Positions 10,401-19,400 of a DNA stretch of 24,365 bases are shown one piece after another. The stretch is from the NCBI RefSeq assembly GCF_000485595.1, contig NW_014577317.1, forward strand, positions 160,695 to 185,059. The letters are read 5' to 3'. The stretch comes from Priapulus caudatus. Taxonomy: Eukaryota > Priapulida > Priapulimorpha > Priapulimorphida > Priapulidae. Made by a program: the position numbers and the translations under genes. Numbering within the stretch: the first letter of the stretch is position 1; every line of letters starts with the position of its first letter. The notes under the pieces are model-generated. The model made no database searches, had not been told where the DNA came from, and was given only the letters and a program-made list of their open reading frames with translations.

Positions 10401-13400
10401 CAATAAGAAGGTAGCAGACATTGTAAATGTTTTAAATAATTTTTTTTCTTGATGCTTACACAGCCCACAACCCCTGAAAGCTTACAGTAACGAAGACATT
10501 GATTCTACCTTGCCCAGCGGACTTCAAAGTGTCTGACATTCTCGCTGGCTGTCAGTGTGGTGCAGATCATTGCAGTAAGTCACACATCGATACAAATTCA
10601 TCTATTGAGTGAATGGAACGTGGTTGAGTTATATATATCTAATAAAAGCCAAATTTTATTGAAGTGCTTTTCTTAATTTGGTGTTTTTATTCATTGTCCT
10701 GTGATAGGCCTTCATTTAGCCAGCAAGTAAAATTTGAAAGCTTCTGTGATAGAGGTGAACTTTGGCAGTCTCACGTTGGCAGACAGGAGCAGCTGGACCA
10801 ACACCACAGACAATACGGCGTCTGCGAGAGGTCCTCACGTGGTTGGCTCTGACCAATACACATTGCTTACTGACAGAACAGTGGAAATACAGGACTTAGT
10901 TATGATGGCTCTGCCTCCAGGTATTATCATGAATATATAGGATATATGAAGATAATCATGTGTGATGTGAATTTTATTCTGTCTAATCCGAGCTAGCTTG
11001 GAGTTACATGTAACCAGATGGTCTTCTGTTTCTCTGTTCAGATACGTTCTTCTATGTGGGGTAATTGGCACCCCGTCCTCACGTGGAACTAAGATACCTG
11101 ATGAAAATGGAAGGTAAATCCATCATATATGGCGAAGATGGTTGACATCTTCTGTTATAAATTCTACAAGACTCGATCAGAATATATTTCTTTTTCATTA
11201 TTGTAAAATCGATTTACTATATTTGTGGGTTCCTTAATTTTACTTGTGGATATTTCAGTCTAGAACCATTGAAGAGGTACAGACGTAAGACTTTGATACT
11301 GACCCTCCCAGAGGGCATGAGCTGGTACGATGTAGACTACCTGAGCGTCTACTGTTTGACTGCTGCTGTGAACTTTGGTCACGTTGAGATCCCAGCTTCA
11401 GTAAAGCAGAGTATTCTACCATCATATGTAGCCCAACAGGTACAGATACGTGCATGACATAACTATATAACTTATAATAATTGTACACACTGTTTTAATG
11501 TTATCGCTTATATAAATATTGTGTTTTAAATATTATCGTAGGTTGATATATGCTTATCTTATATTGTTATGCAGGAACAGATGACTGCACCACAGTAATA
11601 GAAGGAATTCCTCATGGGCCTCACATGGTTGGTCTGGACAATCACATTGCTTACTGACAGAACAGTGGAAATACAGGACTTTAGCTTTATGATGGCTCTG
11701 CTCCAGGTATTATCATAAAACATAAATAGTATACCCGAATAATCGTGTGTTTTATCATGTTCCGATCGAGTTAGCGTAGAGTTACGTGTCACCGTATGAC
11801 CTATGTTTTCGCTTCAGATACATTCTTCTATGTGGGTAGAGGCACCCCATCTCCACGTGGAACTTAAGATACCTGATGAAAATGGAAGGTAAAGCCATTG
11901 TTAAATATCAGGTAATTTCGGTTTTCTAATTGTATAACATGATATTTCGATTCCTTACTTTATGTCTTGTGGTTTCAGTCTAGAACCACTGAGGCGGTAC
12001 AGACGTAAGACCTTGACACTGACCCTCCCAGAGGGCATGAGCTGGTACGATGTAGACTACCTGAGTGTCTACTGTTTGACTGCTGCTGTCAACTTTGGTC
12101 ACGTTGAGATCCCAGCTTCGATAAAGCAGACACGAAGACTTCCGTCATTTGCAGCCCAGGTGTGTTTTGAACATGAAATCAGTACAACCTCGTGACTCTT
12201 AGAATATATTTCCATGCTTTCTCTACACAACATAATTTGAGAAAAAAAAATTGAAAGTAGGCCTGACTGTAATATTTCATCATGCAGCAGCCTGGTCTGA
12301 TATCTCCTGTTGCTGCTCGTGGACGCCTGCTACAGAACTGTGAGACTTTTAGCGATGGTGTCTTCAACGTTGCTTGGAGTGTTGCTCCTGGTTCCGTCTT
12401 CATCAGTCTGATGGGAGCTGTCATCCTATGGGAGAGATGACAACGTCCTATTACATTTATTTTGTCTAACTGGTCAACAACTCTACAATCATACCTATAT
12501 ACGTGTAATATTGTGTTTTAGCTTCTTCGTTACAGTAAGTTGACTTGAATATTTTATTGTTTTTATTTGCGCGATATTCGAAAACCAAAATGACGATCAT
12601 TTAGGTATAGCACCATCTCTCGTCAAGATTTCAGACTTTCAGATCTGAAACATTTATTTTCGCATCAAAACTTATGCATATATCATTATCAAGAGTATAT
12701 AATGGGAGATATGCTATATAATGGGAGTTCTCCCATATATACTCTTGCTTTATATATCCCCCCTCCCTCTTCTATCACACCCAAGGTGCATGAGCTGCAC
12801 AAATATTGACACTTTCATTGTATTTAGTAACGGTAGAGATGAAGAATGAACGCATGCTCTAACGTTATTTTGCTACGCAGATGCTTTTTTCTGGGCTGGC
12901 AGGAATGGTGATACACCCAGCGATGATGGAGAGTTGATTTCACTGAATCCCTCTGAGTACGTTGTCTTTCATTGCGTAGTCTGCACATTTTATGCAATCA
13001 TGGTCATAAGAAGGTAGCAGACATTGTAAATGTTATGAATAATTATTTCTTTTCATGTTTGCACAGCCCACAACCCCTGAAAGCTTACAGTAACGAAGAC
13101 TTGATTCTACCCTTGCCCAGCGGACTCAAAGTGTCTGACATTCGCTGGCTGTCAGTGTGGTGCAGATCATTTGCAGTAAGTCACACATGCATACAATTAC
13201 ATCATTGAGTGAATGAAACGTGGTTGAGTTATATATATCTAATAAAAGCAAATTTTATTGAAGTGCTTTTCTTTAATTTGGTGTTTTTATTCATTATCCT
13301 GTGATATGGCTTCATTTTGCAAGAATAAATTTTGAAGCTTCTGTGATAGGTGAACTTTGGCAGTCTCACATTGGAGACAGGAGCAGCTGGACCAACACCA

Positions 13401-16400
13401 CAGACAATACGGCGTCTGCCGAGAGGTCCTCACATGGTTGGCTCTGGACCAATCACATTGCTTACTGACAGAACAGTGGAAATACAGGACTTTAGTTATG
13501 ATGGCTCTGCTCCAGGTATTATCATGAATATAATAGGTATATGAGACAATCATGTGTGATGTGACTTTTATCATGTCTAATCGAGCTAGCTTGGAGTTAC
13601 ATGTAACCAGATGGTCTTCTGTTTCTCTGTTCAGATACGTTCTTCTACGTGGGTAAAGGCACCCCGTCCTCACGTGGAACTAAGATACCTGATGAAAATG
13701 GAAGGTAAACCCATCATATATGGCGAAGATGGTTGACATCTTCTGTTATAAATTCTACAAGACTCAGAATGTTTTTCTTTTTCATGATTGTAAAATCGAT
13801 ACTATGTAGTTCCTTAATTTTACGTGTGGATATTTCAGTTTAGAACCACTGAGGAGGTACAGACGTAAGACTTTGACACTGACCCTCCCAGAGGGCATGA
13901 GCTGGTACGATGTAGACTACCTGAGTGTCTACTGTTTGACTGCTGCTGTCAACTTTGGTCACGTTGAGATCCCAGCTTCGATAAAGCAGAGTATTCTACC
14001 ATCATATGTAGCGCAACAGGTACATATACGTGCATTGATGGTATCACTTATATAAATTTGTGTTTTAAATATTATCATAGATTGATATATGCTATCTATA
14101 TTGTTATGCAGGTACAGATGACTGCACCACAGGTAATAGAAGGAATTCCTCATGGGCCTCACATGGTTGGATCTGGACCAATCACATTGCTTACTGACAG
14201 AACAGTGGAAATACAGGACTTTAGTTATGATGGCTCTGCTCCAGGTATTATCATGAACATAATAATTCTATGTTGATAACCATGTCTTATACCATGTTAC
14301 ATCATGTCTAATCAAGCTAGCTTGGAGTTATGTGTTACCACATGGTCTTCTGTTTCTCTATTCAGATACGTTCTTCTATGTGGGTAAAGGCACCCCGTCC
14401 TCACGTGGAACTAAGATACCTGATGAAAATGGAAGGTAAATCCATCATATATGGCAAAGATGGTTGACATCTCTTGTTATCAATTCTACCGCCAAAAAAT
14501 GCACCCCATCCTCGAGTGGAACTAAGTTACTTGATGAAAATAGAAGGGAAACTCATGGTTAAACCTAAATTTTGTTTTTCTTATGGTATAACAGGATATT
14601 CCTAACTTCAATTCTTGTTGTTTCAGTTTAGAACCACTGAGGAAGTACAGACGTAAGACTTTGACATTGACCCTCCCAGAGGGCATGAGCTGGTACGATG
14701 TAGACTACCTGAGTGTCTACTGTTTGACTGCTGCTGTCAACTTTGGTCACGTTGAGTTCCCAGCTTCAGTAAAGCAGAGTATTCTACCACCATATTTAGC
14801 ACAACAGGTACAAATACGTGAATGACATAACTATATAACTTATAATAATTGTACACACTGTTTTAATGTTATCGCTTATATAAATTTGTGTTTTAAATAT
14901 TATCGTAGGTTGATATATGCTATCTATATTGTTATGCAGGTACAGATGACTGCACCACAGGTAATAGAAGGAATTCCTCATGGGCCTCACATGGTTGGCT
15001 CTGGATCAATCACATTGCTTACTGACAGAACAGTGGAAATACAGGACTTTAGTTATGATGGCTCTGCTCCAGGTATTATCATAAACATAAATAGTATACC
15101 CGAATAATCGTGTGTTTTATCATGTTCGATCGAGTTAGCGTAGAGTTACGTGTCACCGTAGGACCTACTGTTTCTCGCTTCAGATACATTCTTCTATGTG
15201 GGTAGAGGCACCCCATCTCCACGTGGAACTAAGATACCTGATGAAAATGGAAGGTAAACCCATTGTTAATATCAGGTAAATTTCGTTTTTCTAATTGTAT
15301 AACATGATATTTCGATTCCTTACTTTATGTCTTGTGGTTTCAGTCTAGAACCACTGAGGAGGTACAGACGTAAGACTTTGACATTGACCCTCCCAGAGGG
15401 CATGAGCTGGTATGATGTAGACTACCTGAGTGTCTACTGTTTGACGGCTGCTGTCAACTTTGGTCACGTTGAGATCCCAGCTTCGATAAAGCAGACACGA
15501 AGACTTCCGTCATTTGCAGCCCAGGTGTGTTTTGAACATGAAACCAGTACAACCTCTTGACTCTTAGAATAAATTTCCATGCTTTCTCTACACAACATAA
15601 TTTGAGAAACAAATTTAGAAAGTAGGCCTGACTGTATTATTTCATCATGCAGCAGTCTGGTCTGATATCTCCTGTTGCTGCTCGTGGACGCCTGCTACAG
15701 AACTGTGAGACTTTTAGCGATGGTGTCTTCAACGTTGCTTGGAGTGTTGCTCCTGGTTCCATCTTCATCAGTCTGATGGGAGCTGTCAGTAAGTAACAGA
15801 ATTAGTTCTTATATTTTACAGCTGTGTGTGTGGAATACATGCAATTCACCATGCATTTAGAAACATAAAAAAATAAATTAAACAGTTTTAGTATATTATA
15901 ATTATATTTTCTAAATATAATAATAATGATTGGTATTATTATTTTTTTTGGTAATGTTGCTACTGTTGTGGTCGTTGTTGTTGCTGTTGTTGTCATCATT
16001 ATTATTTTTGTTGTTGTTTGTCAGTTTTGATTGAGCATGTGAAATAAATGTGATCACGTGAGCATTATAATATTTTAAATTCTGTTCTGACATCTGTGCT
16101 TGCTGTTGCTAACGTTAGCTAGTTGTAATGTGCTTGCTTTACTTCATTCACCTAGATGCTGGCACCTACATGTCATTCGGCTTGAGTGGAAGCAATCACA
16201 GTTCTCAGATGGTCGGTGCAGACGTTGTTGTCGCCTGGATCGAGAAAAGCACGGGTGCAGCAAGAGCTGTTGACTACAGTCTGCGCGACAGATCGCAGGT
16301 GCCTCTATGATTCGATCATGTATGAAATGTAGGAGGAAATGTGTTTGTGGCAGAGGATTGCAGCTACATGCTATCTGTCACAAACTCCATACTGCAATTC

Positions 16401-19400
16401 TTATTGATTCTTTTTTTGTTTACAATACTTTCATGAACGAATCAATAAATAATTGCAACAGCAACTTATATGTGACAGGAAATTTTCTTAAACATCTTTC
16501 AGCCCACAGGTAAAATGGTTATGTCCTTCCATAGCAAATTAGTAGCACAATATTTTCCCATAACACCTGAACTAAAACCCAATTGGCATTGCAGAAATTG
16601 ACTCATAATTGTATATATATATTGACTGTGTTTTCATGGTACTCTTTTTTACAGTGTTCTGGGCAGAGTGGAGTTTGTCCTGATATAAGGGTAGGAGGGA
16701 CCAATGATGTAGAAAACATGGTTGGAAGCATTACGAATGGAATAACAACCATTACGTTCTCACGGAAGCTGAAAACAGGTAGCTCGATCCTGATGTTACT
16801 ATGAACATATGTCTATTAAGTATGCATGTAGTATATATTTACATCTATGTTCGTGATACTATACTAAGCGAAGTTTTAAAAGCTTTCTTGAACCATATTT
16901 TCTATTTGGTGAATGTGCTGATTTTATTATAAAGATTTTCAAATGCTCAGGTGACATGTTGGACAAGCAATATTATAGTGATGGAAGAAGTCAGTTCATA
17001 ATATGGGGCATTGGCGATGTTGATGACCAAGGGATTGTTTACAAACACAGTCTCAGAACACAAGGTATTTAATTGTTCTTACTTGTTTCTCATCGTTCAT
17101 TAGGCAAGCAGGGTGTAATCAATTGTTATAATATGCTTCAGTTTTATTATGCATTCTCGTTTATTTATTATATTATGAACAACAGCATCAAAGTGTAGAA
17201 AATACAAGAATTCGGTTCATCACATTTTCACTTTATTTCGCTATATACATATCAAGAGATAATAAACACCTAGAGTGTATAATGGAAAAACGGGAAAATA
17301 GTGCTATTTCACGGCAATATTATTCTACTTTGCCTGCGAGTCTAGAATAATATTATGGTATTGCATTAAGCAGAATTCTTTGTTTTCTAAAACAAGACCA
17401 ACCGCTTGTCAATACGATACTCCTAGGCTGAGATATTGGCTCGTAAACTTCTCTTTCCACAGGCCTCACGGCGCTTCGCATCCACAATATTCACTATCCT
17501 TCTCGCCTTTTGTGGGTTAGGAAAGTCGCTTCGTGAGAGTTCGGTTTTTTCCGCGATAACTTTATGAATGAACGGCGTTTCGGTTATTATCGGTGACTTT
17601 CGGGGGCATTGCCTATGCCCTTATCTCCCATTATCTTTCCTAGCACGGCTAATGCCCGTCATGATGGAGCCGGCAATGTTTTCTAATTAAGTCTCTACAA
17701 CGCAGCTCAGTTACTATATGGTGTAGTAAGAGTACGAAATTTGTTCATGTGACATCAATTATCAGCGTTCCAAGCGGCGACAGAAAACGATAGCCAGCTA
17801 GACCCGCAAAAGGCGAGAAGGATAATGAATATTGTGGAAACGAGGCGGCGTGAGGCCTGTGGGAGGCATGATTACGCTCCAATATCTCGGCCTAGGAGTA
17901 TCGTAGAGACAAGCGGTTGATCTTATTTTAGAGAGCAAAGAATGCTGCTTAACACAATACCATGAACTTAGTCTAGAACCGCATACAAAGTAGAATAATA
18001 TTGCCGTGAAATAGCACTATTTTCCCGTTTTCCCGTTGAGTACTCTAGGTATTTATTAGCCCTTGATATATATATATATATATATTCTAATAAGGATCAT
18101 GTATTTATTATTATCAAGGCATCAAAATGTATAAAATGCAGAGATTCGTTAATAACATTTACAATTTTTAGGTATATAGGTATATATATGCTAATGTAAT
18201 TTTAATTGGTATTTCTCAGGAAATTTGAGGATGAATTTTGGCCGTAGTCCTGCAGACAATTGCTCTCCTGTCCTGCCTCCCACATCTACACTCAACGCAG
18301 CCACCACAAAAGGCTGGGAGCCAAGCATCATATCTGGAAAAGATACCAATGAGTTTACGATTCAGCTGGGTCCATCCGGTGGCAGCCAGGGCTACACTGC
18401 AATTACTGGTATGTATGTGCTGCTGGCAAAGTTGGAATAGATGGCCTCTCAGTTTACATACATATCTGGGCAACATTACTATATTCTCCTAAACTCAGCT
18501 GAGATATTCATAGTGAGAAGTAGATTAATTCCAGCCGTATATTTAATGAACAAGTTCTCCTGTCTTGTATGAACTAGGTGAGTTGTCCTGGGGCATTGCG
18601 TTCTACGTCAACGGAATGTTGATCCCAGAGCTGGTGCTGAAACGAGGCGAAACATACAGATTCCGAGTAGAGACTGGCAACAACCCATCATCTCCGGCTG
18701 AGTATCATCCTGTCTACATTGCCGACGATGCTACAGGTGGATACGCACAGAGATCTGATGCCGAGAGAAGCCAGCTACAGATCTACTTTGGCATAGATGC
18801 AAGTGGCAATCCTGTACCAGAAGCAGGTACATAGCAGACATGTTCTAAAATTTTTGTAGATATCACAAGATGTACTAGATATACAGTCAAACCTGCGTAA
18901 GTGGATAAATTTGCAGAGCGAACACCTGTCTATAAAGAATAACTTTTGGCACTTCTGTTTTCTGATAGTTATGCAGTGGAACTGCCACTATCAATCGAAC
19001 ACCTGTCTAGTATAAAGAATACTTTCGCCATTTTCGTCACCTGTCTATAACTGACAGTTTTGGCAATTCCTTTTGACTGGCAGTTATAAAGTGAAGCCTT
19101 TTACAGCTTTGACTGAATATCACTTGATTGATGTCAGATGGATAGTAACAGGATATGACTAGTACCGATGACTAGTATATGGTAATCAACTCGTACATTT
19201 TCTGATGGATCAAGATATCATAATGAAGCTGTAGCTATATGTAAGTCGTTTTATTTCTCTCATCATAGCCGGCACTCTGTGTGAGTTCATGAGTGGTGAT
19301 GGAGATCCGGAGAATTATGCGACGTTTGAAGCTTACAAGGAGGCAGAGCTGAGCCTTAACTGTCACCGACCTAGGAAAGCAGGAGTGTTTACATGGACAC

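Larger units (their letters stand above)
7184..12880 (+). other. Very large intron splitting DM13 domain 1
   Basis: If copy A is not used, this 5.7-kb intron (GTATGC..ACGCAG) joins the two halves of DM13-1 in phase 1. It contains the antisense GPCR gene, a (GTCC)n tract, the 310-bp tandem repeat and copy A. 8582-8940 holds no recognisable feature apart from GT-rich low complexity near 8820-8920. Confidence 0.65.

Noticed and set aside
12159-12881. Splicing from the clean f exon of copy A into copy B
   Set aside because: It would be in phase only with d, g or h type exons, not with exon b at 12881; no evidence in the sequence favours it, and upstream copy A exons are frame-broken.
15802-16093. 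Asn/Thr-rich minus-strand frames
   Set aside because: They are translations of the GTT/ATT low-complexity stretch in an intron.
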